Shown here piece after piece: positions 21,736 through 33,065 of a stretch of DNA of 64,000 bases (the first letter of the stretch is position 1; the number at the start of each line of letters is the position of its first letter). A program made the translations under genes and the position numbers. Below the pieces are notes generated by a model, which ran no database searches, was not told the origin of the DNA, and saw nothing but the letters and a program-made list of their open reading frames with translations. This stretch comes from Skeletonema tropicum. Lineage: Eukaryota; Bacillariophyta; Thalassiosirophyceae; Thalassiosirales; Thalassiosiraceae. Location: positions 4,402,001 through 4,466,000 of the forward strand of contig CM074127.1 in NCBI GenBank assembly GCA_037178625.1, read 5' to 3'.

Positions 21736-22110
21736 TTACTCATCGTCTTCTTCCTCCTCTTCTTCTTCTTCTTCCTCCTCCTCCTCCTCTTCCTCTTCCT
21801 CCTCTTCATCATCATCGTCGTCAGACTTGAATTTAGTCCAATCCACAGTCTCGAAAGTCCGCCCAGCATTCACGGAGTTCCACACAGAATCGGACAGAGT
21901 TCCAGTAATTCCCTCAGCAACAATAATTCCGGCAACAAGCCATGTGGCATATCCGATCGTTGACTTTCCGAAAATATTGTACCATCCCTGTAGGACCGGG
22001 GTTGGTATTCCACCCGAAGCAGTGGTTTTGGCACGCATTTGTTGCGTGGCGGCGCGGCTGCGGAGACCGACACGAGAAATATTTCGCAAGGCTGTGGAAT
22101 TGAACAACAT
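21736..22110 (-). CDS. QCR9: QCR9/UQCR10-like complex III subunit with poly-acidic tail
   Basis: 124 residues. The start MLFNSTALRNISRVGLRSR is an Arg/Ser-rich amphipathic leader typical of mitochondrial import. Residues about 42-95 follow the QCR9 pattern: GWYNIFGKS, a single membrane span (YATWLVAGIIVAEGI), then SVWNSVNAGRTFETVDWTKF, like the IxxxxNxGKLWKxxK end of QCR9/UQCR10. The protein then ends in about 28 consecutive Asp/Glu residues (from residue 97), which normal QCR9 proteins of 55-65 residues lack. An ATG further upstream in the same frame (22245) would add 45 residues without a targeting signature, so 22110 was preferred. The family call is by pattern on a short protein. Confidence 0.6.
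   Translation of the reverse strand: MLFNSTALRNISRVGLRSRAATQQMRAKTTASGGIPTPVLQGWYNIFGKSTIGYATWLVAGIIVAEGITGTLSDSVWNSVNAGRTFETVDWTKFKSDDDDDEEEEEEEEEEEEEEEEEEEEDDE
21740..21816. repeat. GAA/GAG microsatellite coding the acidic tail
   Basis: On the plus strand this is a run of TCT/TCC/TTC-type triplets ending in ATCATCATCGTCGTC. It encodes Glu and Asp at the C-terminus of the QCR9-like protein and is likely length-variable. Confidence 0.85.
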
Positions 22111-22399
22111 GATGATGCCGACGTCTATAATGTAATTTTTGATAGAGTAAGGAGCGGGTGAAATGCAGCAATAAAAGACAACAAGCTTGAGCAATGAGCC
22201 AATGGTCGCCGTTGAGTATTGTTGTAATTGTCGATGCACGCACATAAAGATGGGGAATTGAGAAAAACGATATGTGTCTTATTTTTTCATCATAAAGCTA
22301 GCTAGAGCTAGAGTAAGAATGCAAAGACGATGATATTAATATCGAGTAAAATGACATCCAGTTGGTAAACGATGAAGTACTTCAATGATATCTCCGCCA

Positions 22400-25300
22400 C
22401 ACTATTATGAGCCGACAGATGCGGCACATGCGGTAAGTGCCAGTATCAGATACATAAATGTGTGGTGCTGCTGACCATGCCAATGTACATTCAAAATGGG
22501 CCTCATCTGTCACCTATGCTGTTTAAACATACAAAACTCGTCAACCAAAACACAACCGTCTGAGCAGTGCTGAAAAGCTTGTATAGTATCGCCACCGACG
22601 ATAATGGGCCACTAGAAGCGGCTCATGCGCGTATTGACGACGATTGATACGATTTGGTTCATTGTGGTGCTGCCGGCCATCCTGACCTGGACCTCTCATA
22701 TCAGCTATGTACGACACTGTAGCATCGCTTCTACGTACGCTGATTGTCTGAGCAGTGCTAATGTACTTGTATAGTATCGCCACCGACGATAATGGGCCAC
22801 TAGAAGCGGCTCATGCGCGTATTGACGACGATTGATACGATTGGTTCATTGTGGTGGTGCCGGCCAGCCTGACCTGAACCTCTCATATCAGCTACGACAC
22901 TGTAGCATCGCTTCTACATATGCTGATTGACTGAGCAGTGCTAATGTGCTTGTCTAGTATCACCGCCGACTGTAATGGGCAACTAGAAGCGGCTCATGCG
23001 CGTATTGATGACGATTGATACGATTTGGTTCATTGTGGAGCTGCCGGTCAGCCTGACCTGAACCTCTCGTATCAGCTACGACACTGTAGCATCGCTTCTA
23101 CGTATGGTACGCTAACCCTCTGAGCAGTGCAAATGTGCTTGTCTCGTATCACCAGCGACTGTAATGGGCCACTAGAAGCGGCTCATGCGCGTATTGACAA
23201 CGATTGATACGATTTGGTTCATTGTAGTGGTGCCGGTCAGCCAGACCTGGACCTCTCGTATAAGCTACGACACTGTAGCATCGCTATTACGTACGACAAC
23301 CATCTGAGCAGTGCTAATGTGCTTGTCTAGTATCACCGCCGACTGTAATGGGCAACTAGAAGCGGCTCATGCGCGTATTGATGACGATTGATACGATTTG
23401 GTTCATTGTGGAGCTGCCGGTCAGCCTGACCTGGACCTCTCATATCAGACACTATACAGTAGCATCGCTTCTACGTATGGTACGCTAACCATCTGAGCAG
23501 TGCTAATGTGCTTGTCTCGTATCACCAGCGACTGTAATGGGCCACTAGAAGCGGCTCATGCGCGTATTGACGACGATTGATACGATTTGGTTCATTGTAG
23601 TGGTGCCGGTCAGCCAGACCTGGACCTCTCGTATAAGCTACGACACTGTAGCATCGCTTTTACGTACGACAACCGTCTGAGCAGTGCTAATGTGCTTGTC
23701 TAGTATCACCGCCGACTGTAATGGGCAACTAGAAGCGGCTCATGCGCGTATTGATGACGATTGATACGATTTGGTTCATTGTGGAGCTGCCGGTCAGCCT
23801 GACCTGAACCTCTCGTATCAGCTACCACACTGTAGCATCGCTTCTACGTATAGTACGCTAACCATCTGAGCAGTGCTAATGTGCTTGTCTCGTATCACCA
23901 GCGACTGTAATGGGCCACTAGAAGCGGCTCATGCGCGTATTGACGACGATTGATACGATTTGGTTCATTGTAGTGGTGCCGGTCAGCCAGACCTGGACCT
24001 CTCGTATAAGCTACGACACTGTAGCATCGCTTTTACGTACGACAACCATCTGAGCAGTGCAAATGTGCTTGTCTAGTATCACCGCCGACTGTAATGGGCA
24101 ACTAGAAGCGGCTCATGCGCGTATTGATGACGATTGATACGATTTGGTTCATTGTGGAGCTGCCGGTCAGCCTGACCTGAACCTCTCATATCAGCTACCA
24201 CACTGTAGCATCGCTTCTACGTATGGTACGCTAACCATCTGAGCAGTGCTAATGTGCTTGTCTCGTATCACCAGCGACTATAATGGGCCACTAAGTAGAG
24301 AAGCGGCTCATGCGCGTATTGACGACGATTGATACGATTTGGTTCATTGTGGAGCTGCCGGTCAGCCTGACCTGGACCTCTCATATCAGCTACGACACTG
24401 TAGCATCGCTTCTACGTATGCTGATTGACTGAGCAGTGCAAATGTGCTTGTCTCGTATCACCACCGACTATAATGGGGCACTAAGTACAGAAGCGGCTCA
24501 TGCGCGTATTGACGACGATTGATACGATTTGGTTCATTGTGGTGGTGCCGGCCAGCCTGACCTGGACCTCTCATATCAGCTACGACACTGTAGCATCGCT
24601 TCTACGTACGCTGATTGTCTGAGCAGTGCAAATGAGCTCGTCTAGTATCGCCAGCGACTATAATGGGCCACTAGAAGCGGCTCATGCACGTATTGACGAC
24701 GATTGATACGATTTGGTTCATTGTGATGCTGCCGGTCAGCCAGACCTGGACCTCTCGTATAAGCTACGACACTGTAGCATCGCTTCTACGTACGACAACC
24801 ATCTGAGCAGTGCTAATGAGCTTGTATAGTATCACCAGCGACTATAATGATTGATACGATTTGAGTCATTGTGGTGCTGCCGGTCAGCCTGACCTGAACC
24901 TCTCATATCAGCTACGACACTGTAGCATCGCTTTTACGTACGACAACCATCTGAGCGGTGCTAATGTGCTTGTCTAGTATCGACACCGACTATAATGGGC
25001 CACTAGAAGCGGCTCATGCGCGTATTGACGACGATTAATACGATTTGGTTCATTGTGGTGGTGCCGGTCAGTCTGACCTGGACCTCTCATATCAGACACT
25101 ATACAGTAGCATCGCTTTTACGTACGACAACCCTCTGAGCAGTGCAAATGTGCTTGTCTAGTTTCGCCATCGGCTATAATGGGCCACTAAGTAGAGAAGC
25201 GGCTCATGCGCGTATTGACGACGATTGATACGATTTGGTTCATTGTAGTGGTGCCGGTCAGCCAGACCTGGACCTCTCGTATCAGCTACGACACTGTAGC

Positions 25301-28300
25301 ATCGCTTCTACGTACGACAACCATCTGAGAAGTGCTAATGTGCTTGTCTCGTATCACCAGCGACTATAATGGGCCACTAAGTAGAGAAGCGGCTCATGCG
25401 CGTATTGACGACGATTGATACGATTTGGTTCATTGTGGAGCTGCCGGTCAGCCTGACCTGAACCTCTAATATCAGCTACGACACTGTAGCATCGCTTCTA
25501 CATATGCTGATTGACTGAGCATTGCAAATGTGCTTGTCTCGTATCACGACCGACTGTAATGGGGCACTAGAAGCTGCTCATGCGCGTATTGACGACGATT
25601 GATACGATTTGGTTCATTGTGGAGCTGCTGGCCAGCCAGACCTGAACCTCTCATATCAGCTACGACACTGTAGCATCGCTTCTACATATGCTGATTGACT
25701 GAGCAGTGCAAATGTGCTTGTCTAGTATCACCAGCGACTATAATGGGCCTCTAGAAGCGGCTCATGCGCGTATTGACGACGATTGATACGATTTGGTTCA
25801 TTGTGGTGCTGCCGGCCAGCCGGACCTGGACCTCTCATATCAGCTACCACACTGTAGCATCGCTTCTACGTACGCTGATTGTCTGAGCAGTGCAAATGAG
25901 CTTGTCTAGTATCGCCAACGACTATAATGGGCCACTAGAAGCGGCTCATGCGCGTATTGACGACGATTGATACGATTTGGTTCATTGTGGTGGTGCCGGT
26001 CAGCCAGACCTGGACCTCTCGTATCAGCTACGACACTGTAGCATCGCTTCTACATATGCTGATTGTCTGAGCAGTGCTAATGGTGCTTGTATAGTATCAC
26101 CAGCGACTATAATGGGCCACTAGAAGCGGCTCATGCGCGTATTGACGACGATTGATACGATTTGGTTGAATGTGGTGCTGCCGGTCAGCCAGACCTGGAC
26201 CTCTCATATCAGCTACGACACTGTAGCATCGCTTCTACATATGGTGATTGACTGAGCAGTGCAAATGTGCTTGTCTAGTATCACCGCCGACTGTAATGGG
26301 CAACTAGAAGCGGCTCATGCGCGTATTGATGACGATTGATACGATTTGGTTCATTGTGGAGCTGCCGGTCAGCCTGACCTGAACCTCTCATATCAGCTAC
26401 CACACTGTAGCATCGCTTCTACGTATGGTACGCTAACCATCTGAGCAGTGCTAATGTGCTTGTCTCGTATCACCAGCGACTATAATGGGCCACTAAGTAG
26501 AGAAGCGGCTCATGCGCGTATTGACGACGATTGATACGATTTGGTTCATTGTGGAGCTGCCGGTCAGCCTGACCTGGACCTCTCATATCAGCTACGACAC
26601 TGTAGCATCGCTTCTACGTATGCTGATTGACTGAGCAGTGCAAATGTGCTTGTCTCGTATCACCACCGACTATAATGGGGCACTAAGTACAGAAGCGGCT
26701 CATGCGCGTATTGACGACGATTGATACGATTTGGTTCATTGTGGTGGTGCCGGCCAGCCTGACCTGGACCTCTCATATCAGCTACGACACTGTAGCATCG
26801 CTTCTACGTACGCTGATTGTCTGAGCAGTGCAAATGAGCTCGTCTAGTATCGCCAGCGACTATAATGGGCCACTAGAAGCGGCTCATGCACGTATTGACG
26901 ACGATTGATACGATTTGGTTCATTGTGATGCTGCCGGTCAGCCAGACCTGGACCTCTCGTATAAGCTACGACACTGTAGCATCGCTTCTACGTACGACAA
27001 TCATCTGAGCAGTGCTAATGAGCTTGTATAGTATCACCAGCGACTATAATGATTGATACGATTTGAGTCATTGTGGTGCTGCCGGTCAGCCTGACCTGAA
27101 CCTCTCATATCAGCTACGACACTGTAGCATCGCTTTTACGTACGACAACCATCTGAGCGGTGCTAATGTGCTTGTCTAGTATCGACACCGACTATAATGG
27201 GCCACTAGAAGCGGCTCATGCGCGTATTGACGACGATTGATACGATTTGGTTCATTGTGGTGGTGCCGGTCAGTCTGACCTGGACCTCTCATATCAGACA
27301 CTATACAGTAGCATCGCTTTTACGTACGACAACCCTCTGAGCAGTGCAAATGTGCTTGTCTAGTTTCGCCATCGGCTATAATGGGCCACTAAGTAGAGAA
27401 GCGGCTCATGCGCGTATTGACGACGATTGATACGATTTGGTTCATTGTAGTGGTGCCGGTCAGCCAGACCTGGACCTCTCGTATCAGCTACGACACTGTA
27501 GCATCGCTTCTACGTACGACAACCATCTGAGAAGTGCTAATGTGCTTGTCTCGTATCACCAGCGACTATAATGGGCCACTAAGTAGAGAAGCGGCTCATG
27601 CGCGTATTGACGACGATTGATACGATTTGGTTCATTGTGGAGCTGCCGGTCAGCCTGACCTGAACCTCTAATATCAGCTACGACACTGTAGCATCGCTTC
27701 TACATATGCTGATTGACTGAGCATTGCAAATGTGCTTGTCTCGTATCACGACCGACTGTAATGGGGCACTAGAAGCTGCTCATGCGCGTATTGACGACGA
27801 TTGATACGATTTGGTTCATTGTGGAGCTGCTGGCCAGCCAGACCTGAACCTCTCATATCAGCTACGACACTGTAGCATCGCTTTTACATATGCTGATTGA
27901 CTGAGCAGTGCAAATGTGCTTGTCTAGTATCACCAGCGACTATAATGGGCCTCTAGAAGCGGCTCATGCGCGTATTGACGACGATTGATACGATTTGGTT
28001 CATTGTGGTGCTGCCGGCCAGCCGGACCTGGACCTCTAATATCAGCTACCACACTGTAGCATCGCTTCTACGTACGCTGATTGTCTGAGCAGTGCAAATG
28101 AGCTTGTCTAGTATCGCCAACGACTATAATGGGCCACTAGAAGCGGCTCATGCGCGTATTGACGACGATTGATACGATTTGGTTCATTGTGGTGGTGCCG
28201 GTCAGCCAGACCTGGACCTCTCGTATCAGCTACGACACTGTAGCATCGCTTCTACATATGCTGATTGTCTGAGCAGTGCTAATGGTGCTTGTATAGTATC

Positions 28301-29690
28301 ACCAGCGACTATAATGGGCCACTAGAAGCGGCTCATGCGCGTATTGACGACGATTGATACGATTTGGTTGAATGTGGTGCTGCCGGTCAGCCAGACCTGG
28401 ACCTCTCATATCAGCTACGACACTGTAGCATCGCTTCTACATATGGTGATTGACTGAGCAGTGCTAATGTGCTTGTCTCGTATCACCACCGACTATAATG
28501 GGCCACTAGAAGCGGCTCATGCGCGTATTGACGACGATTGATACGATTTGGTTCATTGTGGAGCTGCCGGTCAGCCTGACCTGGACCTCTCATATCAGAC
28601 ACTATACAGTAGCATCGCTTTTACGTACGACAACCATCTGAGCAGTGCTAATGTGCTTGTCTAGTTTCGCCATCGGCTATAATGGGGCACTAAGTACAGA
28701 AGCGGCTCATGCGCGTATTGACGACGATTGATACGATTTGGTTGAATGTGGTGCTGCCGGTCAGCCAGACCTGGACCTCTCATATCAGCTACGACACTGT
28801 AGCATCGCTTTTACGTACGACAACCGTCTGAGCAGTGCTAATGTGCTTGTCTAGTATCACCAGCGACTATATGGGCCACTAGAAGCGTTTCATGTGCGTA
28901 TTGACGACGATTGATACGATTTGGTTCATTGTGGTGCTGCTGGCCAGCCTGACCTGGACCTCTCATATCAGCTACCACACTGTAGCATCGCTTCTACGTA
29001 CGCTGATTGACTGAGCAGTGCTAATGTGCTTGTCTAGTATCGCCAGCGACTATAATGGGCCACTAGAAGCGGCTCATGCGCGTATTGACGACGATTGATA
29101 CGATTTGGTTGAATGTGGTGCTGCCGGTCAGCCAGACCTGGACCTCTCATATCAGCTACGACACTGTAGCATCGCTTCGTACGCTGATTGTCTGAGCAGT
29201 GCTAATGTGCTTGTCTAGTATCACCAGCGACTATATGGGCCACTAAGTAGAGAAGCGGCTCATGCGCGTATTGACGACGATTGATACGATTTGGTTCATT
29301 GTGGTGCTGCTGGCCAGCCTGACCTGGACCTCTCATATCAGACACGATACAGTAGCATCACTTCTACGTGACCCAAACGTTTGCGCAATGCTAATGTGCT
29401 TGTCTAGTATCGCCACCGACTTTTATGGGCCACTAGAAGCGGCTCATGCGCGTATTGACGACGATTGATACGATTTGGTTCATTGTGGTGCTGCCGGTCA
29501 GAACCTGGACCTCTCGTATCAGACACGATACAGTAGCATCGCTTCTACGTACGCTGATTGACTGAGCAGTGCTTATGAGTTTGTATAGTATCACCAGCGA
29601 CTAAGTAAATTTCTGTTATATTATGATAATGGGCCACTAAGTAGAGATGCGTTCATGCGCGTATTGACGACGATTGATACGATGTGGAGT
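22400..29690. repeat. Satellite array, about 39 monomers of 183-195 bp
   Basis: The landmark GCGGCTCATGCGCGTATTGA recurs at 22618, 22806, 22989, 23178, 23362, 23551, 23735 and onward to about 29650. Spacings are 183-195 bp. The best conserved part is the roughly 50-bp stretch from that landmark through GATACGATTTGGTTCATTGT. The linker around CTGAGCAGTGC varies among a few classes. An ACTAGAAG/ACTAAGTAGAGAAG indel accounts for much of the length variation. Two monomers (near 24840 and 27045) lack the core. Monomers at both edges are degenerate (before 22560 and after 29570), as in ageing satellite borders. Monomer length is not a multiple of three and no frame stays open across units, so it is non-coding. 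Confidence 0.95.
24050..28453. repeat. Higher-order repeat: 2,202-bp block of 12 monomers, twice in tandem
   Basis: Rare variants reappear exactly 2,202 bp apart: CTGAGCGGTG at 24951 and 27153, CTGAGCATTG at 25515 and 27717, and the core-deleted monomer at about 24840 and 27045. Block 1 is about 24050-26251 and block 2 about 26252-28453. Only a handful of differences separate them, far fewer than between neighbouring monomers. Confidence 0.9.
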
Positions 29691-29932
29691 AATGTGGCAA
29701 TGAAAAACCGAGAACGTTGGGAAAATGTGAAATCCTTGCGCCTGTAAACCCACGCAACAGCACAACCCAAACGAAGAAGACGCTACGGCCTCTCTATCTC
29801 GTTCACATCACACATCATCATCCACCCGCTCTACTAAGTAGTTCTTTCACCGTCCACTACCTACTTATCGATAAACTGTCTGATTTATTTATTGAAGCTC
29901 CGCCTCTCCTTTTTGTCTTTTGCCTTACCAAT

Positions 29933-30539
29933 ATGAGTTTTCCTGGCAGGGCTGTTCAACGCACTTGGCATCTTGTTGATGCCTCATCTCAAACTGTGGG
30001 ACGGTTGGCAACCACCATCGCTCCGATTTTAAAGGGAAAGCACAAGCCAACATTTCGACCAAACGGGGACTGCGGTGATTATGTGGTTGTCGTTAATGCG
30101 GACAAGGTAAATTCTATCTCATTTATTCTTTTGTTATTATTAATTACTAAGTTGAGCAGTCCGTCTCACAATCATATTGTTCTTATTATAGGTTCATTTC
30201 TCTGGTAAAAAATGGAATGATAAAATCTACAGATGGCACACTGGCTACCCAGGGGGTCTTAAAGAGCGCCCCGCAAAGGATATGCTTGATCGAAAGCCAG
30301 AGTTCATTCTTAAAAAAGCAATACTAGGGATGTTATACAGGAATAATTTGCGACAAACTTACATGGAACCCAGATTAAAGATTTATGCGGGGCCAGATCA
30401 TCCACACAAAGCACAGCTACCTGATGGCGTAGAAACTCTGCCCGTGCACCCTAGAAAGCGTAAGGGTTCTTATCATTTTGGACTAGGCGAGAAATATTCG
30501 GTGACTCCATACCAAGTTGGATTGGGAGATAGCAGCTGA
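29933..30539 (+). CDS. MRPL13: Ribosomal protein uL13, probably mitochondrial
   Basis: Exon 1 (29933-30106) and exon 2 (30192-30539) join in phase 0 after GNADK-type sequence (VVVVNADK), giving 173 residues. Family landmarks in order are [37 protein letters not shown], the [10 protein letters not shown] turn, [13 protein letters not shown] and [15 protein letters not shown]. These match bacterial-type uL13, which binds 23S rRNA domains early in large-subunit assembly. The short N-terminal leader [10 protein letters not shown] and nuclear location favour the mitochondrial ribosome; no plastid bipartite signal is visible. The frame is open upstream of 29933, but homology starts here. The gene begins about 240 bp after the satellite array. 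Confidence 0.9.
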
Positions 30540-30562
30540 ATCTGAATTGTAAAGTAGATTCG

Positions 30563-31858
30563 TCATAAAACTGCAGCGAACCGATCTTGCCAACTGAGTA
30601 CATCTACGAACGTTCCAACTTTGATATCAGACTCGCTACATCCTTGGGGGAGACGAAGAGCTCCAATGGGGATATTAGTGTCGGCAGTAGAATCAGGGTA
30701 CTCGATTTCATACAAATGAACTGTCTTCACTTTGACTACTTTTCCTCTGTACAATCGATTTCCCTTCCCAGAAGAATAATTTGCAGAACTTTGTCCATCC
30801 TGATGTTCAGTGCAACTACCTGATACAGCATCTTCAGTCCACGATTCTTTCCTTGTTTTGTGACCAGAGTCGACGACGAAAGAGACATCACCGTCGACAG
30901 CATCTGGAACGATGGCGCTAATATCGTCGGGAGCAATTACTACACCCTCTTTTACTGTAGCCTCCGTCAGCTCTACAGTCGTTCCTTCCAGCTGCAGTTT
31001 TGTTGCATCATCAATTATGGCATCAGCTCCTTGTCCTGTTGGTTGCTTCCTTTTATCCTCTTCGTTACCCAGTGCTACCTCCATGCTTCCAGAATTAAAA
31101 TCTCGAACAGCTGCTGTTTTGTTCACACGCAAGACTTCCGAATTGTCATCGATAGCTCGTATGAATTCAGCTGAGAGGCTCCTGTCACGATCGCCATCAT
31201 CATAATGGATTGTATACTCATTCTTTGAATCAAGACATTCCGCGATTGTTCCCTTGTACCATCTCTTGCCCCGTCCTCTGTAGCGAGCCATCACTCTTTG
31301 ACCCTTGCTGAAAGTAGAATGTTTGATAGGGTTCGAGTCATCAGTCTTTACGGTCACTGCGCTCTCTTTGGCAGCATTTTTATCCCTATCTACTGAGATT
31401 GTTGAGGCACTATTATTTTTGGTGCGACTGTTCACTATTCCTCTCCTCTGCTGCTCAATGCTACCATCCAGTTTTCGAATATGCTCAGCTGAGAGTTTGC
31501 GGTCTCGATCTCCGTCGTCGTAATCAATGTCATATTTGCCTTCAGGAGTCACATTTTTTACTGTACCTTGATAATAGCGGCTACCACGACCTCGAAATTT
31601 TGCCTCAACTCTGTCTCCAATGCTCAATACGTCATTGCTCGAGCTGATTTTGTTTTCGGTTTCGACTGCAGCATCCTCTTTTGGCAATGGCTCGATGTTG
31701 CGAATCAAAACCAGTGGGATTTCGTTCTCCTTCTCACCGCTGTCTAAGTCCACATCACATGTTTCATCGTCATTAATGCGAGTAATAGTTCCTGAGAGCC
31801 TGCGCGACTTGGAGAATCGTACCTCCACCTTTGTTCCAATGTTCATTGCTACTTTCAT
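30563..31858 (-). CDS. Tudor-like repeat protein
   Basis: A single exon of 431 residues. Three clear Tudor-like repeats are present: about 8-55 (VEVRFSKSRRLSGTITRIND), 80-130 (VEAKFRGRGSRYYQGTVKNV...YDIDYDDGDRDRKL) and 187-240 (VMARYRGRGKRWYKGTI...YTIHYDDGDRDRSL). A fourth, weaker one lies near 370-420 (NRLYRGKVVKVKTVHLYEIE). The paired YDDGDRDR motif ends each central repeat. Such domains bind methylated Lys/Arg or DNA in chromatin and RNA proteins; which ligand applies here cannot be told. Linkers are acidic and Ser-rich. Its 3' end lies only 24 bp from the uL13 stop, so the two genes converge tightly. Confidence 0.7.
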   Translation of the reverse strand: MKVAMNIGTKVEVRFSKSRRLSGTITRINDDETCDVDLDSGEKENEIPLVLIRNIEPLPKEDAAVETENKISSSNDVLSIGDRVEAKFRGRGSRYYQGTVKNVTPEGKYDIDYDDGDRDRKLSAEHIRKLDGSIEQQRRGIVNSRTKNNSASTISVDRDKNAAKESAVTVKTDDSNPIKHSTFSKGQRVMARYRGRGKRWYKGTIAECLDSKNEYTIHYDDGDRDRSLSAEFIRAIDDNSEVLRVNKTAAVRDFNSGSMEVALGNEEDKRKQPTGQGADAIIDDATKLQLEGTTVELTEATVKEGVVIAPDDISAIVPDAVDGDVSFVVDSGHKTRKESWTEDAVSGSCTEHQDGQSSANYSSGKGNRLYRGKVVKVKTVHLYEIEYPDSTADTNIPIGALRLPQGCSESDIKVGTFVDVLSWQDRFAAVL

Positions 31859-32158
31859 ACTATAATGAAGGGAACATGAAACGTTTCTCTTCCTTTGTTA
31901 CTGATCTTGAATCGATTGGTAGGCAGGTATGATAGTGGTGAGCAACGCAAAGCAAGCGAAGCAAAGTAAAGTAAGACCAAATTCATCGCGATTTTCTCTA
32001 GAAGATGGCGCGCCTGCACTTGATGTGTCAGCAAGCCGCGCAAGCCAACATCGAAAAGACCCATCATCATGCCTGCCTAACCACTAACCACCAGCTGAAA
32101 TTGTGTAGTATTGTTAGCACACAGCAGGAACAGCACTATTTCCATTAAAGGCACAACC

Positions 32159-32980
32159 ATGTCATCATCTGCAGGTGATGCACAAGAACAGGCAGCAGCA
32201 TCTGACGCCGCCGCAGCAGATGTCATCACAATGAACCAACACAACAAAGTGATTGGTGAATATCAGAAAATGCTAGCAGCCTATCAATCACAATTGGCTT
32301 CCAGTTCCAATCCTACTCTCTTCGAGATTTTTGTCTGCAAAGATAATTTCAAGTTTAATGCTTCACATTTTGTCGCATTTCCTGGATTTCGAGAGAGACT
32401 GCATGGTCACTCGTATCGAGCAAGCGTGAGACTACTGGGATCTCACCAAATTGGAAGAGATGGATATGTCGTGGATTTTGGATGCGTCAAGAGCGTTGCA
32501 AAAGATGTATGCAAAACATTGAACGAATACTTCTTGGTCCCTTTATTAAGTGAGGTATTTGAAATTACAGTTCACGAAGATGAAGATAAAGAAGGCAATG
32601 GAGCAGGCATCTGCGGAGCAGTCAATACGGGAGGTAACAAATATCCAGGAAGTGTGGTAATCAAATGTGAAGACGGATCGACTTTCACATTTCCACGGCA
32701 AGATTGCCTTTTACTTCCAATCATGCATTCTACGGCCGAGGAGTTAGCAATATACATCTTTGGCAAGCTTGTAGATGGACTTGACGCGGAATACTTGATC
32801 AAACGAGGAGTGACAATGATGGAGATAACTGTCAGCGAGGCTGTTGGTCAGGACGCAACTTTCCGCCATGCAATCCCTTCAGGTGATGACGCATCATTTG
32901 ATGTTGCATCGTTCATCACCAATGATCCAATCCCTCCAATGAAATGTTCGACTACAACAGAGGCAGCAGCCAGGAGATAA
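32159..32980 (+). CDS. 6-pyruvoyl-tetrahydropterin synthase-like enzyme (Glu-type, PTPS-III-like)
   Basis: 273 residues from ATG 32159, the first ATG of the frame. Zinc ligands are visible as His70 (FNASH) and His82/His84 (LHGHSY). YVVDFGCVKSVAKDV and STAEELAIYIFGKL follow as in the family, and MEITVSEAVGQDATF near the end is the late Glu-containing strand. Classical PTPS carries a catalytic Cys a few residues before the HGH motif. Here the segment is GFRERLHGHSY, with Glu79 instead. Glu-bearing PTPS-III enzymes make 6-hydroxymethyl-dihydropterin and can replace dihydroneopterin aldolase in folate synthesis (family knowledge). An insertion of about 30 residues (EDEDKEGNGAGICGAVNTGG) lies mid-domain. 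No targeting signal is obvious; about 50 residues of Ala/Gln-rich leader precede the domain. Confidence 0.8.
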   Translation: MSSSAGDAQEQAAASDAAAADVITMNQHNKVIGEYQKMLAAYQSQLASSSNPTLFEIFVCKDNFKFNASHFVAFPGFRERLHGHSYRASVRLLGSHQIGRDGYVVDFGCVKSVAKDVCKTLNEYFLVPLLSEVFEITVHEDEDKEGNGAGICGAVNTGGNKYPGSVVIKCEDGSTFTFPRQDCLLLPIMHSTAEELAIYIFGKLVDGLDAEYLIKRGVTMMEITVSEAVGQDATFRHAIPSGDDASFDVASFITNDPIPPMKCSTTTEAAARR

Positions 32981-33065
32981 CGTCACCTATAGAGTAGTCA
33001 AATCAGAAATGATATGAAGTAGCAACTACAATGCAAAATTGATTGTTTAGTTCAAAGGGTGTTAT

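Noticed and set aside
22541..29468. Open frames inside the satellite (for example 29262-29468)
   Set aside because: Monomer length is not a multiple of three and no frame persists between units.
22400..29690. CRISPR-like reading of the array (regular repeats with variable linkers)
   Set aside because: Monomers are 183-195 bp with related linkers, in a eukaryotic nuclear context; there are no short repeats with unique spacers and no cas genes.
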